Positions 6,764 through 16,197 are shown, counted from the first letter of the stretch. The stretch is 64,000 bases of DNA from Actinospica sp035493475 (GCA_035493475.1 DATJIF010000186.1:1-64000); one strand, 5' to 3'. The notes: generated from the sequence alone by a model not told the origin. Translations and numbers: made by a program.

Positions 6764-8422
6764 CTAGAGGGAGCGCAGGGCCTCCTGCAGCGGGTCCAGG
6801 CCGAGGGAGCCGAGGGCGAGCGCCTGGGTGTGGAACGTCTTCAGATCGAAGTCGTAGCCCTGGCGCGCCTTGGCCTCGTCGCGGGCCTCCAGCCAGATCT
6901 TCTCGCCGAGCTTGTAGGACGGCGCCTGGCCCGGCCAGCCGAGGTAGCGGTTGAGCTCGAAGCGCAGCACGTCGTCCTTCATCCGCGAGTGCGAGCGCAG
7001 GAACTCCCAGGCGAGGTCGGCGTTCCAGGTCTCCCCTTCGCGCCAGCCCGCGCCCTGCGGCACCTTCAGCTGCAGGTGCACGCCGAGGTCCACGACCACG
7101 CGGGCGGCGCGCAGCATCTGGCCGTCCAGCATGCCCATGTGCGCGCCCGGGTCCTCGAGGTAGCCGAGCTCCTCCATCAGCCGCTCGGAGTACAGCGCCC
7201 AGCCCTCGCCGTGGCCGGAGACCCAGCACAGCAGCCGCTGCCAGCGGTTGAGCGACTCCTGGTTCGCGACCGCCGCCGAGATCTGCAGGTGGTGGCCGGG
7301 GACGCCCTCGTGGTAGACGGTGGTGACCTCCTGCCAGGTGGAGAACTCTTCGATGCCGTCCGGCACCGACCACCACATCCGGCCGGGCCGCGACCAGTCC
7401 TCGCTGGGGCCGGTGTAGTAGACGCCGCCGTCGCCGGTCGGGGCGAGGCAGCACTCGATCCGGCGGGCCGGCTCCGGGATGTCGAAGTGCGCGCCGTGCA
7501 TCTCGGCGATCGTGCGGTCCGCGAGGTCCTGCATCCAGGCGCGGAAGTTCTCCCGGCCGGAGATCTGCCGCTTCGGGTCGTTGTCCAGCAGCTCCATCGC
7601 CTCGTCGGCGGACGCGCCCGGCTTGATCAGCCCGGCCACCCGCTGCTGCTCGGCGGCGAGCCGGTGCACCTCGGACCAGCCGTAGGCGTACGCCTCGTCC
7701 AGGTCCACCGCGGCGCCCAGGAATTCGCGCGAGGCCCGCGCGTACCGCTCGCGGCCCACCGCGTCCTCGGCGACGGCCAGCGGGAGCAGTTCGCGGGTCA
7801 GGAACTCGCCGAGCTCGGCGGTGGCCTGCTCGGCGGAGCGCGCGGCCGCGTCGAGCTCGTCCTTGAGCGTGCCCGATGCGCCGAGCGTGCCGACCAGGCC
7901 CGCGTACACGCCCTCGCCCGGCCTGGTCCATCCGGCGCACTGCTTGGCCACCTCGACGACCTGACGGTGCGCCGGGCGGCGGCCGGCGCGGGCCGCGTCG
8001 AGCAGGGTCTGCCCGAGCTGCCGGTAGGCGCGCGGCACCTCGGCCATCCGCAGCGCGATGGCGCGCTGCGCCTCCTCGCCCTCGGTGCCCATCAGGTCGA
8101 ACGCCTGGCGCACCTCGTGGATCCCGCTGGCGATCACGTTCAGCGCGGAGGTGTCGTCCCCCGCGTCGTGCGTCTCCACGGCCAGGCCGAGGCGCTCGAT
8201 CATGGCCAGCCGGGCCACGCGCTCGGCGTCGGTGCTCGGGGTCAGGGCGTTGACGGCGGCGAGCGTCGAGCGGTTGAGCTCGGCGCGCGCGTCGTAGCCG
8301 GCCGCGGACAGGTCGGGCAGTTCGTGGTCGTGCCCGGCGATGCCCGCGTAGGTGGCGAGGACCGGGTCGAGGGCCGCCGCCCGCTCGACGTAGTCGTCGG
8401 CGATCTGGTTGAGGGTGCTCAT
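6764..8422 (-). CDS. DUF885 family zinc-peptidase-like protein
   Basis: The 552-residue protein starts at the ATG on the complement of 8422. It has the DUF885 hallmark HEGVPGHH near residue 371, an HExxxH-like zinc site. Further downstream are GEGWALYSE and the helical C-terminal segment with WPGQAPSYKLGE. Members are predicted metallopeptidases; few have a proven substrate. There is no signal peptide, so it is probably cytoplasmic. It stands alone in a convergent arrangement with the 2H phosphoesterase gene, with 16 bases between the stop codons. Confidence 0.88.
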   Translation of the reverse strand: MSTLNQIADDYVERAAALDPVLATYAGIAGHDHELPDLSAAGYDARAELNRSTLAAVNALTPSTDAERVARLAMIERLGLAVETHDAGDDTSALNVIASGIHEVRQAFDLMGTEGEEAQRAIALRMAEVPRAYRQLGQTLLDAARAGRRPAHRQVVEVAKQCAGWTRPGEGVYAGLVGTLGASGTLKDELDAAARSAEQATAELGEFLTRELLPLAVAEDAVGRERYARASREFLGAAVDLDEAYAYGWSEVHRLAAEQQRVAGLIKPGASADEAMELLDNDPKRQISGRENFRAWMQDLADRTIAEMHGAHFDIPEPARRIECCLAPTGDGGVYYTGPSEDWSRPGRMWWSVPDGIEEFSTWQEVTTVYHEGVPGHHLQISAAVANQESLNRWQRLLCWVSGHGEGWALYSERLMEELGYLEDPGAHMGMLDGQMLRAARVVVDLGVHLQLKVPQGAGWREGETWNADLAWEFLRSHSRMKDDVLRFELNRYLGWPGQAPSYKLGEKIWLEARDEAKARQGYDFDLKTFHTQALALGSLGLDPLQEALRSL

Positions 8423-8463
8423 AGTGTGAGACCCTAACCCGTCGCCCGGTCCCGCGGCAGGTC

Positions 8464-8997
8464 TTATTCGGCCATGGTGCCGCCGTCGGCCGCGGGCTCG
8501 CACTCCTCGGCGGTGCGCGCGTCGATCCCCTCCGGCAGGTCGATGACCGGCACCGGGTCCAAGCCGAGCTTCTGCGCCATCAGCGTCAGCACCTTGTCCT
8601 GCGCGATCAGGTGCGCCTGCAGCTGCGCGTTCTCGTGCAGCACGACACTGACGTCGTGGAAGGTGGCCTCGGCGCGCTTGTCCGCCGCGTCCGCCTGCAC
8701 GTTCTGGCCGACCATGATGATGGAGAGCAGGACCAGCTGCAGGAAGGTCTGCGCGATCCAGGCGATCAGCGTGCCGGTGCCGCCCCGGATGGCCGTCGGC
8801 AGGCTGAACAGGTCCATGATGCCGAACGCGTACGCGCACCACATGGAGCCGACGATCTTCGTGACCATGATCGCGACCCGGGTGTTGAAGCGGGCGACCG
8901 CGCTCCCGGTGTCGTGCTGGTCGGCCACCTTGACCGGTCCGGCCGCCTGGCGGGCGTGCACGTGTGGATGCGGGATGTGCTCGTACAGGCTGGTCAT
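8464..8997 (-). CDS. Two-helix membrane protein, DUF1003-like
   Basis: 177 residues with a His-rich N-terminus (EHIPHPHVHARQ). Two membrane helices follow around residues 45-62 (VGSMWCAYAFGIMDLFSL) and 75-98 (IAWIAQTFLQLVLLSIIMV). Then comes GQNVQADAADKRAEATF and a hydrophilic helical tail. The segment after the second helix resembles the DUF1003 signature, which has MSQNRQ and DR-x-AE in similar places. Function unknown. It is divergently placed relative to aroQ. Confidence 0.72.
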   Translation of the reverse strand: MTSLYEHIPHPHVHARQAAGPVKVADQHDTGSAVARFNTRVAIMVTKIVGSMWCAYAFGIMDLFSLPTAIRGGTGTLIAWIAQTFLQLVLLSIIMVGQNVQADAADKRAEATFHDVSVVLHENAQLQAHLIAQDKVLTLMAQKLGLDPVPVIDLPEGIDARTAEECEPAADGGTMAE

Positions 8998-9111
8998 GCT
9001 CGGTTCCGCCCCTCGGGTCAAGGCCGCCGCACCTCGGCGGCCGTCGTTGGCGCGCGAGTCTATCCCCGAGCGCCGACGGCCCGGCCCCGCCGTACGGCAA
9101 GATGGTTGATT

Positions 9112-9561
9112 GTGACCGACTCGAAGCATCCGCTGCTCATCCTCAACGGCCCCAACCTGAACCTGCTCGGCACCCGCGAGCCGGAGATCTACGGCCGCGA
9201 CACGCTCGCCGACGTCGAGGCGCTGTGCGCGAAGACCGCCGCGGAGTACGGCCGGAGCGTGGACTTCCGGCAGAGCAACCACGAGGGCGTGCTCATCGAC
9301 TGGATCCAGGAGGCGCGCACCGGGCACGATGGCGTGGTCATCAACCCGGCCGGCTACTCGCACACCTCCGTCGCGCTGCATGACGCCCTCGCCGCGCTGG
9401 ACGGCAAGCCGGTCATCGAGGTGCACATCTCGAACATCCACAAGCGCGAACCGTTCCGGCACCACTCCTACGTCTCCTCGGTCGCCGACGGCGTCATCGC
9501 GGGCTGCGGCGTGCAGGGGTACGCGCTGGCGATCGCCCGGGTGTGTCAGCTCCTAGGCTGA
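9112..9561 (+). CDS. aroQ: Type II 3-dehydroquinate dehydratase
   Basis: 149 residues, the normal size for the dodecameric type II enzyme that dehydrates 3-dehydroquinate to 3-dehydroshikimate in the shikimate pathway. The family blocks are all present: LNGPNLNLLGTREPEIYG (with the active Arg and Tyr), RQSNHEG, NPAGYSHTSVAL, the catalytic His in EVHISN, and REPFRHHSYVS. The start is GTG 9112. No other shikimate gene is adjacent, so it may be a stand-alone or second copy, for example for quinate use or a specialised product. Confidence 0.96.
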   Translation: MTDSKHPLLILNGPNLNLLGTREPEIYGRDTLADVEALCAKTAAEYGRSVDFRQSNHEGVLIDWIQEARTGHDGVVINPAGYSHTSVALHDALAALDGKPVIEVHISNIHKREPFRHHSYVSSVADGVIAGCGVQGYALAIARVCQLLG

Positions 9562-9645
9562 TCTCGCCGCGCATCGTCTCACCCGACTGAGGGACGCGGA
9601 TTTGACGGGCCGTCAGTCCGGCGTGGCACACTGTCTCCCACCTTA

Positions 9646-9662
9646 TTGAAAACGACTTTCAA
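9646..9662. promoter_or_regulatory. Zur/Fur-like box
   Basis: TTGAAAACGACTTTCAA: inverted TTGAAA/TTTCAA arms around a short centre, close to the actinobacterial Zur consensus TGAAAATNATTTTCA. It sits 26 bases before GTG 9688, in a position to repress that gene when zinc or another metal is plentiful. It is the only such site I noticed in the window. Confidence 0.5.
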
Positions 9663-9687
9663 AGTCCTGGGAGCTGAGGGCGGCATC

Positions 9688-10647
9688 GTGCGGATCGCGT
9701 TCGTGGGCAAGGGCGGCAGCGGCAAGACGACGCTGTCCGCGCTGATGATTCGGGAGCTGACCCGCCTGGGCCGGCCGGTCGTGGCCATCGACGCGGACAT
9801 CAACCAGCACCTCGGCGCGGCGCTCGGACTCGAACCGGAGCAGCTCGACAAGCTGACGCCGATGAGCGCGGTGCTGCCCGAGATCAAGGAGTACCTGCGC
9901 GGCTCGAACCCGCGGATCGCCTCGGCCGACGAGATGGTGAAGACCACGCCGCCCGGATTCGGCTCGCGGCTGGTCCGGTTCGCCGAGGACTCGCCGCTGG
10001 ACGAGTGGTGCACGCTGCCGCTGGACGGCGAACTCGCGGGCGCCCGGCTGATGGTGACCGGCGCGTTCGCGGAGCAGGACCTCGGCGTGTCCTGCTACCA
10101 CTCGAAGGTCGGCGCCGCAGAGCTCTACCTCAACCACCTCGTGGACGGCCCGGGGCAGTACTGCGTGCTCGACATGACGGCCGGTGCGGACGCGTTCGCC
10201 TCGGGTCTGTTCACCCGCTTCGACGTGACGTTCCTGGTGGTCGAGCCGACGCGCAAGAGCGTCTCGGTCTACCGGCAGTACACGGATTACGCGGCGGAGT
10301 ACGGCATCGCGGTGCGCGTCGTCGGCAACAAGGTCGTGGACGACGAGGACGTGGCCTTCCTGCGCGCGGAGGTCGGCGACGCGCTGGTCGGCTGGATGGG
10401 CGACTCGCGCTACATCAGGGCCCTGGACCGCGGGCAGCGGCCGGAGTTCTCGACCTTCGAGCCCGGCGGATTCGAGCTGCTCACCCGGATGCTGGCCGAG
10501 GTGGACGGCGCGGTCCGCGACGACGCGCGGATGACCTCGCTGGCCCACCTGTTCCACACCAAGAACGCGCTGGCCTGGGCGAACCGTGCCGCGGGGACCG
10601 ACGTGGCGCTGCAGATCGACCCGGAGTTCGTCAGCCCACGCTCTTGA
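9688..10647 (+). CDS. CooC/ParA-type ATPase
   Basis: A 319-residue P-loop ATPase of the MinD/ParA/CooC group. The deviant Walker A is GKGGSGKTT near residue 8, followed by the switch I Asp in VAIDADINQH and the Walker B-like region YCVLDMTAGAD. CooC members use ATP to load nickel into CO dehydrogenase, but no such enzyme is nearby. The start is GTG 9688 because the homologous region begins VRIAFVGKGG and a gagggc site precedes it. The metal-regulator-like box upstream supports a metal-handling role, which is inference. Its last 17 bases overlap the convergent MFS gene. Confidence 0.8.
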   Translation: MRIAFVGKGGSGKTTLSALMIRELTRLGRPVVAIDADINQHLGAALGLEPEQLDKLTPMSAVLPEIKEYLRGSNPRIASADEMVKTTPPGFGSRLVRFAEDSPLDEWCTLPLDGELAGARLMVTGAFAEQDLGVSCYHSKVGAAELYLNHLVDGPGQYCVLDMTAGADAFASGLFTRFDVTFLVVEPTRKSVSVYRQYTDYAAEYGIAVRVVGNKVVDDEDVAFLRAEVGDALVGWMGDSRYIRALDRGQRPEFSTFEPGGFELLTRMLAEVDGAVRDDARMTSLAHLFHTKNALAWANRAAGTDVALQIDPEFVSPRS

Positions 10648-11872
10648 TGCGGGTCACGAAGACCGAGCCGAGCACGGTGACCACGGCCACCGTCACGTAA
10701 AGGCTCGGATACCCGCCGAGGTACGTGACGATCGGCGCGGCGAGCGCGGGGCCGAGCACCTGCGGCGCCGAGTTGGCGATGTTGATGATGCCGAGGTCCT
10801 TCGCGCGGTCCTCGGCCGTCGGCAGCACCTGCGTGACGAGGGCCTGGTCCACGGCGAGGTACACGCCGTAGCCGAGCCCGAGCAGCGCCGCGCACACGAT
10901 CGCGCCGGTCCACGTCTCCCACACGGCGAGCAGCAGCGCGGCGGCGGCCATCGCGTAGCCGGAGAAGATGACGGCTGGCTTGCGGCGGCCCGAGCGGTCG
11001 GACAGCACGCCGCCGACGACGACCGTGAGCAGTGTCGTGACCGTGTAGACGAGGATCAGGATCAGCAGACCGTTGTCGGGGTCCGAGTACTTCACGCGGT
11101 CGCGCAGGAAGTAGAGCAGGTAGAGCGTGCCGAGCGCGTTGCCGAGCTGCACCAGGAAGCGCGTGCCCCAGGCCCAGGCGAAATCAGGGTACTGCCGGAA
11201 CGGGAACCGGAAGACGGCGATCGCCGAGCTGGCCTGGAACTTCGGCAACTGATCCTCGGGGATGCGCGGATCCGGGTGCCGCAGCGTCATCGGCAGCGCC
11301 GTGAGTATGACGAGCAGGCCGACGGCGAGGTAGCCGGATATCTGGCCGGTGATGATCTCCGCGACCAGCGCGACGCCGACGACCACGCCGAGCGACTGCG
11401 TGAGCCCGACCCAGCCGGAGACGAGTCCGCGCTGATTCACCGGTACGCGGTCGGGGACGACGGCGCTCAATCCGGCCTGCATCGCGTTGAGTCCGGCCTG
11501 CGCGACGCACCAGCCGAGCGTGACGCCGACCAGTCCGTGCTGGCCGCTGAGCAGCGCCAGGCCTGCGCAGCCGAGCAGCGCGCCGCCGGCGATCCACGGC
11601 CTGCGTCGGCCGAAGCGTGAAGAGGTGGCGTCGGACGCGGCTCCGGCGAGCGGCCCGACCAGCACGGCTACCAGCGCGCCGATCGCGGTGACGATGCCGA
11701 GCGCGGTGGTCTTGTGCGCGGGGTCGATGTCCTGGACCTGGTTCGGCAGCAGTTCCTGCAGCGGACCGAAGTAGCCGATGTAGAGGCCCAGGTTCGCGAT
11801 CGACAGAAGGCTGATCCAGCCTCGGCGGACCGCGATCGTCGGCGTCGCGGTCTCGGATTCGACCACTGTCAT
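10631..11872 (-). CDS. MFS sugar (glucoside) transporter
   Basis: A 413-residue major facilitator with 12 predicted helices. The conserved loop 2-3 motif appears as GAASDATSSRFGRRRPW and its half-repeat as GGVLSDRSGRRKP. It resembles the glycoside-pentoside-hexuronide/SLC45-like sugar carriers. Its ATG overlaps the TGA of the beta-glucosidase gene by 4 bases (11869-11872), so the two are translationally coupled. It most likely imports the disaccharide or glucoside that the glycosidase cuts inside the cell. Confidence 0.9.
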   Translation of the reverse strand: MTVVESETATPTIAVRRGWISLLSIANLGLYIGYFGPLQELLPNQVQDIDPAHKTTALGIVTAIGALVAVLVGPLAGAASDATSSRFGRRRPWIAGGALLGCAGLALLSGQHGLVGVTLGWCVAQAGLNAMQAGLSAVVPDRVPVNQRGLVSGWVGLTQSLGVVVGVALVAEIITGQISGYLAVGLLVILTALPMTLRHPDPRIPEDQLPKFQASSAIAVFRFPFRQYPDFAWAWGTRFLVQLGNALGTLYLLYFLRDRVKYSDPDNGLLILILVYTVTTLLTVVVGGVLSDRSGRRKPAVIFSGYAMAAAALLLAVWETWTGAIVCAALLGLGYGVYLAVDQALVTQVLPTAEDRAKDLGIINIANSAPQVLGPALAAPIVTYLGGYPSLYVTVAVVTVLGSVFVTRIKSVG

Positions 11873-13221
11873 AACTGGCCTTTGCGCTGGGCGGCGAGCG
11901 CGGCCTGGAACCAGTAGTAGGAGTCCTTCGGCGTCCGCTTCAGCGTCTCGAAGTCGGTGCGCACGAGGCCGAAGCGCTGGTCGTAGCCCTCGGCCCACTC
12001 GAAATTGTCCAGCAGCGACCAGGTCAGGTAGCCGCGCACGTCCACGCCCGCCTGCATCGCGTCACGCAGGGCACTGATGTGCGCGTAGAGGTAGTCGATG
12101 CGGGCCGCGTCGTGGACCACGCCGTCGGTGCCCGGCTCGTCGTTCGTCGAGCAGCCGTTCTCGGTGATCGTGATCGGCGGCAGCGCGTCCCCGTAGCGGG
12201 CCATGAGACCGGTCAGCAGTTCGGTCAGGCCTTCGGGGACGACCGGCCAGCCGAACGCCGTCGTCGGCACGCCCTCGATCTCGCGGAAGTCGAAAGGCAA
12301 TCCGGTCACGGCCGGGTCGGCGGCGGCGATCAGCGTCGGGTTGTAGTAGTTGATGCCGAGGCCGTCGATTCGAGCACTGATGACCTCGAGGTCGCCGGGC
12401 TGGATGTAGTCGGTGCTGCCTTCGAGGCCCATTCCGAGCAGGTCCGGGTACCTGCCGAGCAGGATCGGGTCGTTGAACAGGCGGTTGTGGAAGGCGTCGT
12501 AGATCTCCGCCGCGGCCGCGTCCTCAGGGCTTTGCGTCGCGGGGCGGACCGGCGTGCAGTTGTTGGAGATCAGGACCTCCTCGGCGCCGCACTCGCGCAG
12601 CGCGGGCACGGCCAGTCCGTGCGCCAGGAGCTGGTGGTGCGCGGCGGGCATCGCGTCGAACATCAGCGCCTCGCCCGGCGCGTGCATCCCGAACGCGTAT
12701 CCGTAGCTCAGGTGCACGATCGGCTCGTTGAGCGTGATCCAGCTCTTCACGCGGTCGCCGAGCCGGGCCGCCGTGACGACCGCGTATTCGGCGAAGCGGT
12801 AGGCCGTGTCCCGGTTCATCCAGCCGCCCTGATCCTGGAGGGCCTGCGGCAGGTCCCAGTGGAAGAGCGTCGGCAGGGGCCTGATTCCGCGCTCCAGCAG
12901 GGCGTCCACCAGCCGGTCGTAGAAGTCGAGCCCCGCGGTGTTCGCCGGACCGGTGCCGGTCGGCCGGATGCGCGGCCAGGCGATCGAGAAGCGGTACGTG
13001 TCGACGCCGAGGTCCGCCATCAGCGCCACGTCCTCGGGCCAGCGGTGGTAGTGGTCGCACGCCACGTCGCCGGTGTCGCCGTTCTTCACGCGCCCCTCGG
13101 TGTGCGCGAAGGTGTCCCAGATCGACGGTCCGCGGCCGTCCTCGTGCACCGCCCCCTCGATCTGGTACGCGGCGGTGGAGACGCCCCAGCGGAAGTCGGC
13201 GGGAAAGCTGGGAAGCACCAT
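11869..13221 (-). CDS. Glycoside hydrolase family 1 beta-glucosidase
   Basis: 450 residues, standard for a cytoplasmic GH1 retaining beta-glucosidase. The acid/base glutamate is in TLNEP (Glu166) and the nucleophile in ITENG (Glu354). The N-terminal FRWGVSTAAYQIEGA and C-terminal WSLLDNFEWAEGY sugar-binding blocks are also present. ATG at 13221 gives the usual N-terminus MVLPSFPADF; an upstream in-frame extension is not needed. It forms a two-gene operon with the MFS carrier for uptake and cleavage of cellobiose-like sugars. No LacI regulator is adjacent. Confidence 0.96.
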   Translation of the reverse strand: MVLPSFPADFRWGVSTAAYQIEGAVHEDGRGPSIWDTFAHTEGRVKNGDTGDVACDHYHRWPEDVALMADLGVDTYRFSIAWPRIRPTGTGPANTAGLDFYDRLVDALLERGIRPLPTLFHWDLPQALQDQGGWMNRDTAYRFAEYAVVTAARLGDRVKSWITLNEPIVHLSYGYAFGMHAPGEALMFDAMPAAHHQLLAHGLAVPALRECGAEEVLISNNCTPVRPATQSPEDAAAAEIYDAFHNRLFNDPILLGRYPDLLGMGLEGSTDYIQPGDLEVISARIDGLGINYYNPTLIAAADPAVTGLPFDFREIEGVPTTAFGWPVVPEGLTELLTGLMARYGDALPPITITENGCSTNDEPGTDGVVHDAARIDYLYAHISALRDAMQAGVDVRGYLTWSLLDNFEWAEGYDQRFGLVRTDFETLKRTPKDSYYWFQAALAAQRKGQL

Positions 13222-13319
13222 CGGTTCTCGGCCCCTCGACGAATATGAACTCGTGTTCAGAAGAGTGTCGGGCACCGCCTGCCGTCGCGCAAGACTCGCG
13301 CGGTGACAGGATGGGGACC

Positions 13320-14240
13320 ATGGAACTGAGAATCTTCACCGAACCGCAGCAGGGCGCGAGCTACGACACGCAGCTGACGGTGGCGAAGGCCGCGGAGCGC
13401 CTCGGCTTCGACGGCTACTTCCGGTCTGACCACTACCTGAAGATGGGCTCGGTCGACGGGCTGCCCGGCCCGACCGACGCGTGGATCACCCTGGCCGGCC
13501 TGGCCCGGGAGACCGAGCGGATCCGGCTCGGCACGCTGGTGTCCCCGGTGACCTTCCGGCTGCCCGGCCCGCTGGCCATCTCGGTCGCGCAGGTGGACGC
13601 GATGTCCGGCGGCCGGGTGGAGCTCGGGCTCGGCGCGGGCTGGTTCGAGGAGGAGCACACCGCGTACGGCATTCCGTTCCCGGAGAACAAGCACGCGCTG
13701 CTCGAGGAGCAGTTGGCCGTCGTCACCGGTCTGTGGGGCACCCCGGTCGGCGAGACCTTCAGCTTCACCGGCAAGCAGTACCGGCTCGCCGACAGCCCCG
13801 CGCTGCCGAAGCCCGCGCAGCCGCAGGTCCCGATCGTGATCGGCGGCGGCGGTCTCAAGCGTACGCCGCGGCTGGCCGCACAGTACGCCGCGGACTTCAA
13901 CTCCGGCTTCGTCGGCGTCGAGGAGACCCGCGAGCGCTTCCGGGTCGTGGACGAGGCGTGCCGCAAGATCGACCGGGACCCGAAGACGCTCACCCACTCG
14001 ATCGCGCAGGTGCTGTGCGTCGGCCGGGACGAGGCGGAGATCGCCCGGCGCGCCGCCGCGATCGGCCGCGAGGTCGACGAGCTGCGGGAGAACGGCCTGG
14101 CCGGCACCCCGGCCGAGGTGGTCGCGAAGCTGGAGCAGTTCGCCGCGGCGGGCGTCGAGCGCGCCTACCTGCAGGTGCTGGACATGTCAGACATCGATCA
14201 CATCGAGCTGGCCGCGGCCGAGATCCTGCCCCGGGTCTAG
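13320..14240 (+). CDS. LLM class F420-dependent oxidoreductase
   Basis: A 306-residue luciferase-like TIM-barrel protein. Features are GFDGYFRSDHYLKM near the N-terminus, TLVSPVTFRLPGPLA, MSGGRVELGLGAGWFEEEH and PIVIGGGG, which together are typical of TIGR03560-type F420-dependent members. It should use reduced F420 (or FMN) for hydride transfer; the substrate is unknown. ATG 13320 is preferred because MELRIF is the usual first strand; ATG 13311 is also possible. A strong terminator follows at 14248. Confidence 0.88.
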   Translation: MELRIFTEPQQGASYDTQLTVAKAAERLGFDGYFRSDHYLKMGSVDGLPGPTDAWITLAGLARETERIRLGTLVSPVTFRLPGPLAISVAQVDAMSGGRVELGLGAGWFEEEHTAYGIPFPENKHALLEEQLAVVTGLWGTPVGETFSFTGKQYRLADSPALPKPAQPQVPIVIGGGGLKRTPRLAAQYAADFNSGFVGVEETRERFRVVDEACRKIDRDPKTLTHSIAQVLCVGRDEAEIARRAAAIGREVDELRENGLAGTPAEVVAKLEQFAAAGVERAYLQVLDMSDIDHIELAAAEILPRV

Positions 14241-14247
14241 CCGTGTT

Positions 14248-14276
14248 CCTCCGGCCCGGTCGAACCGGGCCGGAGG
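14248..14276 (+). terminator. Strong hairpin terminator
   Basis: CCTCCGGCCCGGT pairs with ACCGGGCCGGAGG, a perfect 13-bp stem with a 3-base loop (or 12 bp with 5). It begins 8 bases after the stop of the LLM oxidoreductase gene and is followed by TTCTC. Confidence 0.85.
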
Positions 14277-14354
14277 TTCTCAAACGCAGATCTTTAGCCG
14301 ACTTTTAGCTGATTGTCGTACCGGCCTGGGGTGAACCTTGCTATAACGGACGCC

Positions 14355-14858
14355 ATGGATCAGCCGGACCCGGAGCCCGCGACGCCCGAGCAGTGCCCGA
14401 GTTGCGCGTGCGCGACCGGAGTCGTGAGCGCGGCGTCACTGGCCGCTCACGCTCCGCTGTCGGCCAACGCCGCCCGGCTGCTCGATGTCCGGCTGCCCGG
14501 CCGGGTCGCCTGGTCCGGCCTGTGGCTGTGCGCCGCGGGCTGCGGCGTCCTCGGCGTGGTCGCCTGGCTGCTCGCCCCCTCGACCGGCTGGTACCAGGCC
14601 GCCGCCGTCTTCTTCGTCTTCGCGGTCACCTTCGGCGGCCTCGGCGTCTGGCAGACCCGGCTCAACCGGAACCGGATGCTCGGCGCCGAACCGCTCGTGC
14701 ACAAGACGCACGCCCGCGCGCTCTACTGCCGCATCTGCGACTGCGTCTACTTCAACAGTCGCAAGCTCCCGGCCGGGATACCCGTCGGCAAGCCGATGAC
14801 CGCCGCCGAGTATCGCAGAAGGCTGTGGTATGCCTGCGGGTTCACGAAGCCGATCTAG
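14355..14858 (+). CDS. Small membrane protein with zinc-ribbon-like cysteines
   Basis: A 167-residue protein. A CPSCAC pair sits near residue 12. Two membrane helices follow in the middle (WSGLWLCAAGCGVLGVVAWL and AAVFFVFAVTFGGLGVW), and a second CRICDC pair is in the cytoplasmic C-terminal half. The cysteine pairs could bind zinc, with the two clusters brought together by the hairpin. No family assigned. ATG 14355 is used; longer GTG/ATG starts exist. It overlaps the convergent MFS gene by 17 bases. Confidence 0.7.
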   Translation: MDQPDPEPATPEQCPSCACATGVVSAASLAAHAPLSANAARLLDVRLPGRVAWSGLWLCAAGCGVLGVVAWLLAPSTGWYQAAAVFFVFAVTFGGLGVWQTRLNRNRMLGAEPLVHKTHARALYCRICDCVYFNSRKLPAGIPVGKPMTAAEYRRRLWYACGFTKPI

Positions 14859-16116
14859 CCCGCCCGGCCCGCGCCGTCTGCCAGAGCCAGAGCAGCACCG
14901 TGCACGCGCCGAAACCGGCCCCGAGCACGCACACGCCGGTCCAGCCGTCCGCCGCGTAGATCACGCTCGCCAGCGCCGAGCCGACCACGCCGCCGACGAA
15001 GTAGCACGTCATGTACGCGGCCGTCAGCCTGCTGCGAGCGTCCGGCCGCAGCCGGTAGATCTCCGACTGGTTCGTGATGTGCATCGACTGGCAGGCGAAG
15101 TCGAACACGACGATGCCCACCGCCAGCAGCGGGATCGACGTGTGGCCCAGCGCGGTCGGCAGCCAGGAGGCCGTGAGCAGCGCCGCCGCGAGGATCGTGG
15201 TGCGCCGCGCCCCGCCGCGGTCGGCGTTGCGTCCGGCCAGCGGCGCCGCGAACGCCCCGGCCATCCCCGCGAGCCCGAACAGCCCGATCGTCCCGGTGGA
15301 CAGACGGTGCGGCGGTCCGGCGAGCATCAGTCCGAGCGGCGCCCACAGCGCGCTGAACCCGGCGAACGCGAGCGCGCCGTAGAGCGAGCGGATCCGCAGC
15401 AGCGGCTCCTCGCGCATCAACGCGAGCACCGAGCGAAGCAGGGCACTGTAACGCAGGTCCGTGGCCGGCGGGCCCTGCGGCAGCCGGAACCGCAGCGTGA
15501 GCGCGAGCACCAGCATCAGCCCGGCGGCGAACCAGTACACCGAGCGCCAGCCGCCGAGCTGCGCCAGGTATCCGGCCACGGTCCGGGCCGCGAGGATGCC
15601 GAGCAGCAGCCCGCTCATCACCGTGCCCACGACCCGGCCGCGCTGCTCGGGCGCCGCGAGGTTCGCCGAGAACGCGACGAGGATCTGCGCCGTGGCCGCG
15701 AAGACGCCGATCAGCGCGCTGGCTACGTAGAACTCCCAGCCGAGCGTGGCCGCGCCGCACAGCGCCAGGGTGACCGCGTTCAGGCAGCACATCACCGTGA
15801 CCAGGCGGCGGCGTTCGAGCAGATCGCCGAGCGGGACCGCCAGGATGAGGCCGACCGCGTACCCCAACTGCGTCACGGTCACGGTCAGGCCCGCGCCGGC
15901 CGAGCTCAGGTGCAGGTCGTCGCGGACGTAGGCGAGCAGCGGCTGCGCGTAGTACAGGTTCGCGACGGTCGAGCCGATCGCGATCGCGAGCAGCAGCACG
16001 GTCGCGTTCGAGAGTGTGCCGTGCGTGGGCGGGGGAGTGTCGATGACCCGACCACTCGCTCGTATCGGTGAGATTCGGCTGCCTGGCGCATCGGCAGGCC
16101 CGATTCGGCGCATCAC
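14842..16116 (-). CDS. MFS transporter, YnfM/NepI-like exporter
   Basis: 424 residues with 12 helices. The N-terminal region NLYYAQPLLAYVRDDL and the motif A loop VPLGDLLERRRLV are characteristic of the bacterial efflux-type MFS group (YnfM, AraJ-like). The half-repeat PLAGRNADRGG follows helix 8. The substrate is unknown. The ATG at 16116 gives about 30 extra N-terminal residues; an internal start would still leave a complete transporter. Upstream lies a terminator-like hairpin at 16198. Confidence 0.88.
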   Translation of the reverse strand: MMRRIGPADAPGSRISPIRASGRVIDTPPPTHGTLSNATVLLLAIAIGSTVANLYYAQPLLAYVRDDLHLSSAGAGLTVTVTQLGYAVGLILAVPLGDLLERRRLVTVMCCLNAVTLALCGAATLGWEFYVASALIGVFAATAQILVAFSANLAAPEQRGRVVGTVMSGLLLGILAARTVAGYLAQLGGWRSVYWFAAGLMLVLALTLRFRLPQGPPATDLRYSALLRSVLALMREEPLLRIRSLYGALAFAGFSALWAPLGLMLAGPPHRLSTGTIGLFGLAGMAGAFAAPLAGRNADRGGARRTTILAAALLTASWLPTALGHTSIPLLAVGIVVFDFACQSMHITNQSEIYRLRPDARSRLTAAYMTCYFVGGVVGSALASVIYAADGWTGVCVLGAGFGACTVLLWLWQTARAGRARSAS

Positions 16117-16197
16117 TGTCTCCGAGAGCTTCTTGAGGTCCGGGGCGTCGGAAGGAGGACCGGCTGGGTCAGGGAAAAGTCGCGAACGCGTGAGTCG

